Position numbers and translations under genes: made by a program. Shown one piece after another: positions 1 through 5,093 of a stretch of 5,099 nucleotides of DNA. The stretch covers positions 1-5,099 of the forward strand of contig CALCJH010000064.1 in the NCBI GenBank assembly GCA_937967775.1, written 5' to 3'. Numbering within the stretch: position 1 is the first letter of the stretch; each line of letters starts with the position of its first letter. The notes beneath the pieces were generated by a model, which was given only the letters and a program-made list of their open reading frames with translations, did no database searches and was not told the DNA's origin. Source of the stretch: an uncultured bacterium. GTDB taxonomy: Bacteria; Armatimonadota; UBA5829; DSUL01.

Positions 1-177
1 GAAGTCCGGGGGAAGGATGACTGCGGCAGCCACCACCGGACCGGCCAGAGGGCCGCGGCCGGCTTCATCCACTCCCGCTACCCGGACGAACCCTTTCTGC
101 CACGCCAGTCGCTCGAAGCGCCAGCGATCCCGCGGGGGAGTAGGCGACTCTTTGCTGCTGCCGGCTTCCGGCGGCAT
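1..177 (-). CDS. rnhB: Ribonuclease HII, N-terminal 59 codons (cut by window edge)
   Basis: RNase HII cleaves the RNA strand of RNA/DNA hybrids and excises ribonucleotides misincorporated in DNA; it acts in the cytoplasm. Reading the minus strand from an ATG at 177 gives 59 codons that are still open at the window edge. Residues 33-55 carry the family signature [15 protein letters not shown] followed by VVAAAVIL; D37 and E38 are the first two metal-binding acidic residues. The remaining catalytic Asp residues lie beyond the window. The first ~18 residues (rich in Pro, Ser and Glu) are a poorly conserved extension. The start is well supported: GAGGAGG at 191..185 lies 7 nt before the ATG. The gene follows lepB by 44 nt on the same strand, with no terminator visible between, so it is probably cotranscribed. 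A lepB-rnhB pairing downstream of rplS is known in several phyla. Completeness cannot be judged here. Confidence 0.95.
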   Translation of the reverse strand, partial: MPPEAGSSKESPTPPRDRWRFERLAWQKGFVRVAGVDEAGRGPLAGPVVAAAVILPPDF

Positions 178-184
178 TCCCGAT

Positions 185-191
185 CCTCCTC
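185..191 (-). promoter_or_regulatory. Shine-Dalgarno site of rnhB
   Basis: GAGGAGG on the minus strand ends 7 nt before the rnhB ATG. It is near-perfect and fixes the start at 177, even though the frame stays open further upstream. Confidence 0.8.
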
Positions 192-221
192 GCGCTCCCG
201 GCCGCCCCAGCGGCTCCTCTG

Positions 222-1052
222 CTAAATCAACAACCGGATGCGGGACGGCGGCCAGAAGATGAGCATGGCCTTGCCGAGAAGGCGCTTGCGCTCCAGCGCA
301 CCATTGCGGTGGCTGTCGTTGGAATTGTTCCGGTTGTCGCCCATCACGAAGACCGTCCCCTCCTCCACTTTCGTCTTCGGGAGGTCGTAGTCGGGATCCT
401 CAAGAGTGTAGGGCTCGTCCAGCACCTGCCCGTTGCGCAGAGTCTGGCCGGGAACGATTCTGATATCCTCCGGTTTAACGCCCAGCCAGGCTGCCAGCTG
501 TTCCTTGCCGATGACCCTGCCGTCGGCGATGATCCCGTCTTTCAGATACTTGCACTGGATCTCGCTGCGGTTGACCGGCACCACACCGTTCTGGATGAGC
601 AGATTCTTGACCTCGGAACGGCTGAGGATCTGAGCGCCCACGATGAACTCTCCGCCCCGGACCTCGATGGTATCGCCCGGCACGCCGATCAGGCGCTTGA
701 TGTAGTCCTTCTCGCCGCCTCCGCCCTGGTCCCAGGATTCCGGCGCTTTGAATACGACAATATCGCCCGGCTGCGGCTTGAACAGCCGGTAGCCCAGCTT
801 GTTGACCAGGATGTGATCGTCCTCCAGCAGGGTCGGGTGCATGGACCCGCTGGGGATGAAGAACGCTTGGACCAGGAACGGCCGGATGATGAAGAACACG
901 AGCGCCATGGCGACTGCCAGCGACTCGGCCACCTCGGCCGCCGACTTCGCCAGAGGCTCGTCCAGTTTGAGGAGAGCGTACCTGAGGACCAGGAGAGCGG
1001 CAACGATCACAAGGACCGATTGCCAGCTCAGGTTAGCCAGTTTTTCGGTCAT
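222..1052 (-). CDS. lepB: Signal peptidase I (type I leader peptidase) with an internal insertion
   Basis: LepB is the membrane serine protease that removes N-terminal signal peptides from exported preproteins; its catalytic domain lies on the outer face of the cytoplasmic membrane. The 276-aa product has two hydrophobic segments, about residues 12-29 and 43-66, which suggests an N-out, two-span topology as in E. coli LepB. Box B is [10 protein letters not shown], with nucleophile Ser70. Box D is [11 protein letters not shown], with general-base Lys119. Box E is [11 protein letters not shown] (238-248), followed by FWPPSRI near the C-terminus. All catalytic elements are present, so it should be active. 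Unusual is about 70 extra residues (roughly 136-206) between the strand after box D and the NGQVLDEPY segment; most short SPases have only a few residues there. The ATG directly follows the rplS stop (TAAATG), so translational coupling is likely. No strong SD is visible, only a GGGA-type stretch within the end of rplS. Confidence 0.95.
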   Translation of the reverse strand: MTEKLANLSWQSVLVIVAALLVLRYALLKLDEPLAKSAAEVAESLAVAMALVFFIIRPFLVQAFFIPSGSMHPTLLEDDHILVNKLGYRLFKPQPGDIVVFKAPESWDQGGGGEKDYIKRLIGVPGDTIEVRGGEFIVGAQILSRSEVKNLLIQNGVVPVNRSEIQCKYLKDGIIADGRVIGKEQLAAWLGVKPEDIRIVPGQTLRNGQVLDEPYTLEDPDYDLPKTKVEEGTVFVMGDNRNNSNDSHRNGALERKRLLGKAMLIFWPPSRIRLLI

Positions 1053-1403
1053 TTACCGGTCCCGGCGCTCTTTGATACGTGTAGCCTTTCCGACCTTGCC
1101 CCTCAGATAGTAGAGCTTGGCGCGGCGGACATCTCCCCGCCGCGTGACCTCGATCTTATCAATCTTGGGAGAATGGATCAGAAACGTCCGCTCGACCCCC
1201 ACTCCGTGGGACATCTTGCGGACGATGATGCTCTCGCGGACGCTGCCGTGCTGCCGGCCGATGACCGTCCCTTCGAACACCTGCACCCGCTCCTTACCCC
1301 CTTCGGAGACGCGGACGTGCACCCGCACCGTGTCACCGGGCTGGCAGTCGGTGACATCCGGCTTCATCTGCTGCTTTTCCAGTTCCCGGATAACCTGCTG
1401 CAA
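1053..1403 (-). CDS. rplS: 50S ribosomal protein L19
   Basis: L19 is a large-subunit protein located at the 30S-50S interface. The 116-aa product matches the family throughout: [11 protein letters not shown] (22-32), [13 protein letters not shown] (39-51), [20 protein letters not shown] (67-86), and [20 protein letters not shown] near the C-terminus. Length is typical. The start codon is TTG at 1403. An in-frame TGA lies only five codons upstream (1418..1416) with no ATG or GTG between, and the next in-frame Met is residue 13, inside the conserved N-terminal helix, so TTG is the only reasonable start. AGGAG at 1414..1410, 6 nt before it, supports this. The gene lies 81 nt after trmD, a spacer containing inverted repeats that could form a leader structure, and its TAA touches the lepB ATG. 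The trmD-rplS order is one of the most conserved in bacteria. Confidence 0.97.
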   Translation of the reverse strand: MQQVIRELEKQQMKPDVTDCQPGDTVRVHVRVSEGGKERVQVFEGTVIGRQHGSVRESIIVRKMSHGVGVERTFLIHSPKIDKIEVTRRGDVRRAKLYYLRGKVGKATRIKERRDR

Positions 1404-1409
1404 TGGACT

Positions 1410-1414
1410 CTCCT
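1410..1414 (-). promoter_or_regulatory. Shine-Dalgarno site of rplS that decides a TTG start
   Basis: AGGAG on the minus strand, 6 nt upstream of TTG at 1403..1401. Together with the in-frame stop at 1418..1416 it fixes a TTG initiation codon for L19. Confidence 0.75.
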
Positions 1415-1424
1415 GTCAGTTTCT

Positions 1425-1476
1425 GGCCGGCCCCTCTTCTGCGTCACCGGCCCGGAATCGGTCCCGGTGGGACCAA
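1425..1476 (-). promoter_or_regulatory. Two inverted repeats in the trmD-rplS spacer (possible L19 leader structure)
   Basis: The 81-nt spacer between trmD and rplS has two potential RNA stem-loops on the minus-strand transcript. The first is GGUCCC-ACC-GGGACC (1474..1460), extendable by a G-U and an A-U pair to 8 bp. The second is GGCCGG (1452..1447) pairing with CCGGCC (1430..1425) across a 16-nt loop. Neither is followed by a U tract, so they do not look like intrinsic terminators. The second ends 10 nt before the rplS SD. A structured L19 leader is known in Bacillus; I see no recognisable primary-sequence match to it, so a regulatory role is inference. Confidence 0.4.
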
Positions 1477-1484
1477 CAAACCTT

Positions 1485-2252
1485 TCACCCGCGCTCCGCT
1501 TTCAGCTTCTCCAGCAGAGCGCCGTCCGCTCCCATCTCCTCCAGCATCTGCAGATCGTCCCGCGTGAGGCGCGCAGATGCCAGCAGATCAGGCCGCCTTT
1601 CCAGCGTCCTTCTCAGCGACTCCCTACGCCGCCATCGGGCGATCATCGCGTGGTGCCCGCTTAGAAGCACCTCCGGCACCCGCCACCCACGGTAATCCTC
1701 GGGCCTGGTATACTGGGGATACTCCAGCAGCCCGTCCCGGAAGCTCTCCTCCTCAGCAGACTCGGCCTTGCCCAGCACGCCCGGAATGTAGCGGGCCACA
1801 GCATCCACCAGCACCAGCGCCGGGAGCTCCCCGCCCGTCAGCACGTAGTCGCCGATGGAGATCTCATCATCCACCAGGTGTTCGCGCACCCGCTCGTCCA
1901 CGCCTTCATAGTGGCCGCAGATCAGAACCAGACGGCTCTCCCCCGCAAGCTCCTCCACCAGGCGCTGATCCAACTTCCTGCCCTGCGGACTCATCAGAAT
2001 GACCCGCACCGGTTCCCCGGCCTTCCGGCGGAGATCCGTTATAGCCTCATCCAGCGGCTCCACCTTCATCACCATTCCGGCGCCGCCACCGTATGGAGCA
2101 TCATCGGCGGTCCGGTGGCGGTCGTGGGTGTAATCCCGCAGATCCACCACCCGCAACTGCAGGGCTCCACTCTCCCGCGCCCGGCCGATGATGCTGTGCG
2201 ACGCGCACTGCTCCACCATCGCCGGGAAGAGCGTGACCACCTCTATGATCAT
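1485..2252 (-). CDS. trmD: tRNA (guanine-N1)-methyltransferase
   Basis: TrmD uses S-adenosylmethionine to make m1G37 next to the anticodon, which prevents +1 frameshifting; it is a cytoplasmic homodimer with a SPOUT trefoil knot. The 255-aa product starts [10 protein letters not shown] and has [11 protein letters not shown] (52-62), the knot region [12 protein letters not shown] (111-122), [15 protein letters not shown] (131-145), ARYIPGVLG (153-161), [12 protein letters not shown] (179-190) and LLSGHHAMI (196-204). Length is typical. Arg154 of the E. coli/Haemophilus numbering is present at the same number, but the position of catalytic Asp169 is Glu (AEEESF, residues 166-171). The ATG at 2252 is chosen because the family begins with this strand; the open frame runs further up to 2318, but that extension overlaps the end of rimM and is not conserved. 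It lies 25 nt after rimM. The nearest purine-rich SD (AAGGAAAGGG, 2278..2269) is 16 nt away, unusually far. Confidence 0.96.
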   Translation of the reverse strand: MIIEVVTLFPAMVEQCASHSIIGRARESGALQLRVVDLRDYTHDRHRTADDAPYGGGAGMVMKVEPLDEAITDLRRKAGEPVRVILMSPQGRKLDQRLVEELAGESRLVLICGHYEGVDERVREHLVDDEISIGDYVLTGGELPALVLVDAVARYIPGVLGKAESAEEESFRDGLLEYPQYTRPEDYRGWRVPEVLLSGHHAMIARWRRRESLRRTLERRPDLLASARLTRDDLQMLEEMGADGALLEKLKAERG

Positions 2253-2268
2253 CGGGCCGGCCGGGCCG

Positions 2269-2278
2269 CCCTTTCCTT
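2269..2278 (-). promoter_or_regulatory. Distant SD-like tract of trmD
   Basis: AAGGAAAGGG on the minus strand begins at the last base of the rimM TGA and ends 16 nt before the trmD ATG. The spacer between is entirely G/C and contains GGCCGG/GGCC repeats able to fold (its GGGC start overlaps the last GGG of the tract and can pair with GCCC just before the ATG), which might shorten the effective distance. No closer SD is visible. Confidence 0.4.
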
Positions 2279-2799
2279 CACTCCCCGGTGAGACCGGCGA
2301 TGTCCCGGACCACCACACGCCGCCCTTCCAGGTCCACGCGCACGATAAACTCGCTCACCGCGGGAATCAAGACCTTCCCGGCCACCCAGACATCGTTCGC
2401 GAGTCCGGTCAGCACTTCGGTAATGACGCCGATGCTCCTGCCGTCCTCAAAGACCGCCTCCAGCCCGATGATATCGTCCAGCCAGAAGCGGCCTTCCTCC
2501 AGCTCGGGACGGTCCTCCTCGCGCACCGCAAGCAGCGCTCCTCGCAAGTCCTCAGCATCTGTCCGGCTATCCACTCCGGAGAGCTTGACCAGAGCCGCCC
2601 CCTGATGTATCCTTACGGACTCCACGGCGGCGGGGGACCCGCTGATCCCGTCACGGGTGATGATCAGCTCCCGCCGCTGGCGTAGAACATCCGGGAAATC
2701 AGTCTCCAGAGCGACTTTCAACTCGCCCCGGATGCCGAACGGACGCATCACTCGACCGACGACCACCAGAGCCGCGTTCACCGCGCCACCATCCGGCAT
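2278..2799 (-). CDS. rimM: Ribosome maturation factor RimM
   Basis: RimM binds S19 and assists maturation of the 30S head and processing of 16S rRNA. The 173-aa product has the N-terminal RimM barrel starting [19 protein letters not shown] (11-29), the segment [20 protein letters not shown] (73-92), and a C-terminal PRC barrel from [14 protein letters not shown] (103-116) through [18 protein letters not shown] (131-148). Length is typical; the loop after NDVWV is shorter than the usual NDVYVV..G.EVLIP form. The start is somewhat uncertain. ATG at 2799, 13 nt after the khpA stop, is preferred, but no good SD precedes it. GTG at 2781 (residue 7) is an alternative that still keeps the conserved core. 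The frame remains open upstream through khpA, but that part is only the shadow of khpA. It sits between khpA and trmD, the usual order, and is surely cotranscribed. Confidence 0.95.
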   Translation of the reverse strand: MPDGGAVNAALVVVGRVMRPFGIRGELKVALETDFPDVLRQRRELIITRDGISGSPAAVESVRIHQGAALVKLSGVDSRTDAEDLRGALLAVREEDRPELEEGRFWLDDIIGLEAVFEDGRSIGVITEVLTGLANDVWVAGKVLIPAVSEFIVRVDLEGRRVVVRDIAGLTGE

Positions 2800-2812
2800 C
2801 CCGCAAAGGGTC

Positions 2813-3043
2813 TCAGGACTGGATCTCCACCTGAGCTTCTCTGTTCTGCCGCGCGGCCAGCGCGCTCGCCACCGTCCGCAGCGCATTCGCGATGCGTCCG
2901 TCCCGGCCGATCACCTTGCCCAGGTCCCGCTCCGAGACGCTGATGTCATAGGTCACCCTGGATCCGGAGACCGTTTCCCGGACCCGGACCCGCTCCGGCT
3001 CGTCCACCAGTCCGCGGACGATCACTTCCAGCACCGCTTTCAT
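2813..3043 (-). CDS. khpA: KH-domain RNA-binding protein (KhpA / YlqC family)
   Basis: This 76-aa protein is a single KH domain of the family usually encoded between rpsP and rimM. Family members bind RNA, in some species as a partner of the KhpB/Jag protein, and affect cell shape and small-RNA regulation; the role in this organism is inferred. The N-terminal part is LEVIVRGLVDEPERVRV (5-21) and the KH core is SERDLGKVIGRDGRIANALR (37-56), with the nucleic-acid-binding GxxG loop as GRDG (46-49). Length matches the family (about 75-80 aa). The start at ATG 3043 is supported by AGGAG at 3053..3049, 5 nt upstream. It follows rpsP by 39 nt and precedes rimM by 13 nt. No ylqD homologue lies after it, unlike Bacillus subtilis. 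Confidence 0.94.
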   Translation of the reverse strand: MKAVLEVIVRGLVDEPERVRVRETVSGSRVTYDISVSERDLGKVIGRDGRIANALRTVASALAARQNREAQVEIQS

Positions 3044-3048
3044 CGCCG

Positions 3049-3053
3049 CTCCT
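3049..3053 (-). promoter_or_regulatory. Shine-Dalgarno site of khpA
   Basis: AGGAG on the minus strand ends 5 nt before the ATG at 3043, within the 39-nt rpsP-khpA spacer. Confidence 0.7.
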
Positions 3054-3082
3054 AGCCTCCCCGCCCTGTCGTCCTGTACGCC

Positions 3083-3421
3083 TTACTCCTGCTCCGCCGG
3101 GGCTTCCTCGCCCGCGGGAGCAGCCGGAGCAGCGGCGGCAGCTTTCTGCCCGCCGCCAAGTTCGCGAGGCGGAAGCGGCGGCAGGATACCCTGCTTCACC
3201 AGCAGCGCTCGCACCGTGTCGGACGGCTGCGCGCCGCGGGACAGCCACAACTCCGCCTTCTCCCGGTCCACCGTCACCGCCGGCGGATCCAGCTTTGGGT
3301 CGTAAGTGCCGATCTGCTCGATGAAACGCCCGTCGCGCGGGGAGCGCGAGTCCGCCACCACGATGCGGTAGAACGGCTTCTGGCGCGTCCCCATTCTCTT
3401 GAGTCGCATTCTAACGGCCAA
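3083..3421 (-). CDS. rpsP: 30S ribosomal protein S16
   Basis: S16 is an early-binding protein of the 30S subunit and stabilises the 16S rRNA body. The 112-aa product begins with the family hallmark [20 protein letters not shown] and continues [20 protein letters not shown] (22-41), then [20 protein letters not shown] (53-72) and LLVKQGI (73-79). Beyond the usual ~85-90 residues it has a low-complexity tail, residues about 89-112, rich in Ala, Pro and Glu ([19 protein letters not shown]). Such tails are seen in S16 of some GC-rich bacteria. The start codon is TTG at 3421: the conserved 'MAV' N-terminus is encoded TTG GCC GTT, and the first ATG (residue 5) would cut the conserved first strand. 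A full AAGGAGG lies 13 nt upstream, a longer gap than normal. It follows ffh by 99 nt of structured spacer and leads the rpsP-khpA-rimM-trmD run. Confidence 0.96.
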   Translation of the reverse strand: MAVRMRLKRMGTRQKPFYRIVVADSRSPRDGRFIEQIGTYDPKLDPPAVTVDREKAELWLSRGAQPSDTVRALLVKQGILPPLPPRELGGGQKAAAAAPAAPAGEEAPAEQE

Positions 3422-3434
3422 GTCCTGTGCGTAT

Positions 3435-3441
3435 CCTCCTT
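3435..3441 (-). promoter_or_regulatory. Shine-Dalgarno site of rpsP, long spacing to a TTG start
   Basis: AAGGAGG on the minus strand is a perfect anti-SD match, but 13 nt separate it from TTG at 3421..3419. It sits one nucleotide after a 9-bp stem-loop (3465..3443), so the hairpin could affect access to this site. Confidence 0.65.
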
Positions 3442-3442
3442 C

Positions 3443-3522
3443 GCCCGCCGGGAGAGCCGGCAGGCCGAATGCGTTCCGCGGGCCGCGGCCCGCAAATCTC
3501 AGGGCAACTGACTTATTGCCCT
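3443..3522 (-). promoter_or_regulatory. Three successive inverted repeats in the ffh-rpsP spacer
   Basis: On the minus-strand transcript, the spacer carries three potential stem-loops. (1) AGGGCAA (3522..3516) and UUGCCCU (3507..3501) form a 7-bp stem with an 8-nt loop that covers the ffh TAG stop. (2) GCGGGCCGCGGCCCGC (3493..3478) is a 16-nt perfect palindrome. (3) GCCUGCCGG (3465..3457) and CCGGCGGGC (3451..3443) form a 9-bp stem with one G-U pair and a CUCUC loop, one nucleotide before the rpsP SD. None is followed by a run of U, so full termination is unlikely. Partial termination, mRNA processing or translational control of rpsP are possible roles, all inferred. Confidence 0.45.
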
Positions 3523-4873
3523 ATCCTCCGGGAAACGGCAACTTCCCCAGGCGCCTCAGCGCCTTTGGATTTTGCTCCAGACTCGCGAGCTGGCGCATCA
3601 TGCGCCGCATATCCTGAAACTGGCGCAGCAGTCTGTTGACATCCTGAATGTTCGTGCCGCTGCCCAGCGCGATCCGCCTGCGGCGGCTGCCGTTGATGAT
3701 GGACGGATCCCTTCGCTCCTGCGGAGTCATCGAGTTGATGATGGCCTCAATGCGGTCCATCTCCTTCTCGTTGACTCCCGCGTCTTCCAGCTGGCGCGCG
3801 GAGGCCCCCAGCCCGGGGATCATGGAGAGGATCTGTTCCAGCGGGCCCATCCTGCGCATCCGGCGGAGCTGCTCCAGATAGTCATCGAAACCAAATGTAT
3901 CGTGCGCCAGCTTCTCCTGAAGCTGGCGGGCCTGCTCCTCGCTGAAAGCCTGCTCCGCCTTCTCCACCAGAGACAGGACATCCCCCATCCCCAGGATCCG
4001 GCGGGCCATCCGGTCCGGGTGGAACGGCTCCAGGCCGTCCATCTTCTCGCTGACGCCGACCAGCTTGATGGGCACTCCCGTCACGTGCCGTATGCTGATG
4101 GCCGCGCCGCCCCGCGCATCGGCGTCCATTTTGGTGAGCACGAACCCCGTCACCGGCACGTGCTTTCCGAACTCCACCGCTGTGTTAACGGCGTCCTGGC
4201 CCGTCATGGCATCCAGCACCAGAAGCACCTCATGCGGCTGCACGCCGCGGCTGACATCCGCCAGCTCCCGCATCAGATCTTCGTCGGCGTGCTGGCGGCC
4301 TGCCAGGTCCACGATAACCGGCTCCAGCCCCCGGCGTCGGGCCTGCTCGATGCCGTCCCGCGCCACCTGCACGGCCGTGCTGCCCGGCCCGCCCGAGAAG
4401 ACCTGCGCCCCCACTTGCCGCGCCAGAACCGAAAGCTGCTCCGCGGCGGCCGGACGGTGCACGTCGGCGGCCACCAGGAGGGGCTTTTTCCCCTCAGAAA
4501 TGAAGCGCAGCGCCAGCTTTGCGGCCGTGGTGGTCTTGCCCGCGCCGTTCAGGCCGGCCAGCAGGATGACCGTGGGCGGCCTGGCGCTGACGGCCAGCCG
4601 GGGATCGGACTCGCCCAGCAGCGCGATCAGCTCGTCCCGGACGATGGCGATGACCTGCTGCGGGCCGGTCAGGCTTTCCAGCACCTCCTGGCCCACCGCC
4701 TTCTCCCGGACGCGCGCGACAAACTCTTTTGCCACGCGGAAGTTGACGTCTGCCTCCAGCAGGGCGCGACGGACCTCCTTGAGGGCGGAGTCTACGTCCT
4801 GCTCGGTGAGCCGCCCGCCTCCGCGCAGGCTTCGAAACACGTCCTGGAGTCTGGCTGTCAGGTTGTCGAACAT
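3521..4873 (-). CDS. ffh: Signal recognition particle GTPase Ffh (SRP54), with atypical G motifs
   Basis: Ffh binds SRP RNA and hydrophobic signal sequences on nascent chains, and with FtsY targets ribosomes to the membrane translocon. The 450-aa product has an N domain (1-~95, including RALLEADVNF), a GTPase domain (~98-300) and an M domain (~325-435). M-domain features include MGPLEQILSMIPGLG (342-356), IEAIINSMTPQERRDPSIIN (375-394) and the SRP-RNA-binding SRRRRIALGSGT (396-407). G1 is GLNGAGKT (107-114), G2 DVHRPAAAEQL (137-147), G3 DLAGRQH (189-195), G4 TKMDADARGG (247-256) and the closing loop GVSEK (273-277). Canonical Ffh has GLQGSGKT, DTAGRLH, TKxDGDARGG and GxGEK, so several near-invariant positions differ. 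Frame and length are intact. ATG at 4873 (MFDNLTARL) matches the family start; the in-frame ATG at 4945 would add 24 unconserved residues. GGGA 6 nt upstream of 4873 is a modest SD. A promoter lies about 90 nt upstream. Confidence 0.97.
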   Translation of the reverse strand: MFDNLTARLQDVFRSLRGGGRLTEQDVDSALKEVRRALLEADVNFRVAKEFVARVREKAVGQEVLESLTGPQQVIAIVRDELIALLGESDPRLAVSARPPTVILLAGLNGAGKTTTAAKLALRFISEGKKPLLVAADVHRPAAAEQLSVLARQVGAQVFSGGPGSTAVQVARDGIEQARRRGLEPVIVDLAGRQHADEDLMRELADVSRGVQPHEVLLVLDAMTGQDAVNTAVEFGKHVPVTGFVLTKMDADARGGAAISIRHVTGVPIKLVGVSEKMDGLEPFHPDRMARRILGMGDVLSLVEKAEQAFSEEQARQLQEKLAHDTFGFDDYLEQLRRMRRMGPLEQILSMIPGLGASARQLEDAGVNEKEMDRIEAIINSMTPQERRDPSIINGSRRRRIALGSGTNIQDVNRLLRQFQDMRRMMRQLASLEQNPKALRRLGKLPFPGG

Positions 4874-4908
4874 TCGATGTCCCGAGGGATCGGCCGAAAC
4901 AGCAATAT

Positions 4909-4931
4909 GCCCGGGCCGTCCGGACCCGGGC
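4909..4931 (-). promoter_or_regulatory. GC-rich hairpin in the ffh 5' leader
   Basis: On the minus strand GCCCGGG (4931..4925) pairs with CCCGGGC (4915..4909) across a 9-nt loop. It lies inside the predicted leader, ending about 35 nt before the ffh ATG. It is not followed by a U tract. It may simply protect the 5' end or modulate translation. Confidence 0.4.
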
Positions 4932-4966
4932 GACAGCTGGAACACTAGCCCCGCTCTAACCCCGAC

Positions 4967-4996
4967 ACTATACCTTCAGCCTGCGGAGCGTGTCAA
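4967..4996 (-). promoter_or_regulatory. Sigma70-type promoter of the ffh operon
   Basis: The minus strand reads TTGACA (4996..4991), an 18-nt spacer, then TATAGT (4972..4967): a perfect -35 and a 5/6 match to the -10. Transcription would begin near 4960, giving a leader of roughly 85-90 nt before the ffh ATG at 4873. It is the only strong promoter-like pair I found upstream of the operon, in an otherwise GC-rich stretch. Confidence 0.7.
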
Positions 4997-5064
4997 TCGA
5001 ACCCGGCGCGCTCCCCGCCGGCCGGAGCTTCCTGCCGCCCTCGGCCTCCGATGTGCGGAAATGA
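4997..5064. other. Intergenic stretch between the divergent promoter candidates, no gene seen
   Basis: This GC-rich segment upstream of the ffh promoter contains no open frame with a recognisable product, no tRNA and no SRP RNA core. It may include the 5' flank of a divergent gene. Nothing beyond the flanking -35 elements can be assigned. Confidence 0.5.
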
Positions 5065-5093
5065 TTGACTGACACGCTGTGACGTGTTAATAT
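5065..5093 (+). promoter_or_regulatory. Candidate divergent promoter facing out of the window
   Basis: The plus strand reads TTGACT (5065-5070), 17 nt, TAATAT (5088-5093): 5/6 and 4/6 matches to the sigma70 hexamers. The spacer contains ACACG..CGTGT (5072-5076/5083-5087), an inverted repeat with a 6-nt gap. If real, it drives a gene transcribed away from ffh beyond position 5099, which cannot be seen here. Confidence 0.4.

Noticed and set aside
309..1664. 451-codon open frame on the plus strand, antisense to lepB, rplS and the end of trmD
   Set aside because: It crosses three well-identified genes and their spacers; no family motif and no SD-preceded start. It is explained by base composition.
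2253..2318. 22-residue extension of TrmD overlapping the end of rimM
   Set aside because: TrmD families begin with the MxIxVxTLFP strand at 2252. The Gly/Pro-rich extension looks like translated spacer.
3478..3522. Intrinsic terminator after ffh
   Set aside because: The inverted repeats are not followed by a T-rich tract on the minus strand, so a classical terminator is not supported.
4874..4945. 24-residue N-terminal extension of Ffh from an upstream ATG
   Set aside because: Ffh proteins begin at the MFDNL-like position; the extension is unconserved in character and overlaps the GC hairpin of the leader.
3572..4948. 458-codon open frame on the plus strand, antisense to ffh
   Set aside because: It mirrors ffh, which is a clear SRP54 protein. 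In GC-rich DNA the antisense frame aligned to codon position 3 often lacks stops. Its translation is rich in His, Arg, Leu and Gln without any recognisable domain.
4990..5012. tRNA T-arm-like GGTTCGATT on the minus strand
   Set aside because: The flanking bases do not form the T stem and no acceptor or anticodon arm is present nearby.
4997..5064. Possible SRP (4.5S) RNA because of an AGGAAGC word next to ffh
   Set aside because: The conserved core with GGTCCGGAAGGAAGCAGCC-like sequence and its pairing partner is absent.
4065..5072. 335-codon plus-strand open frame running through the ffh start and promoter
   Set aside because: Ser/Arg/Thr-rich translation typical of a shadow frame; no motif, and it overlaps ffh on the opposite strand.
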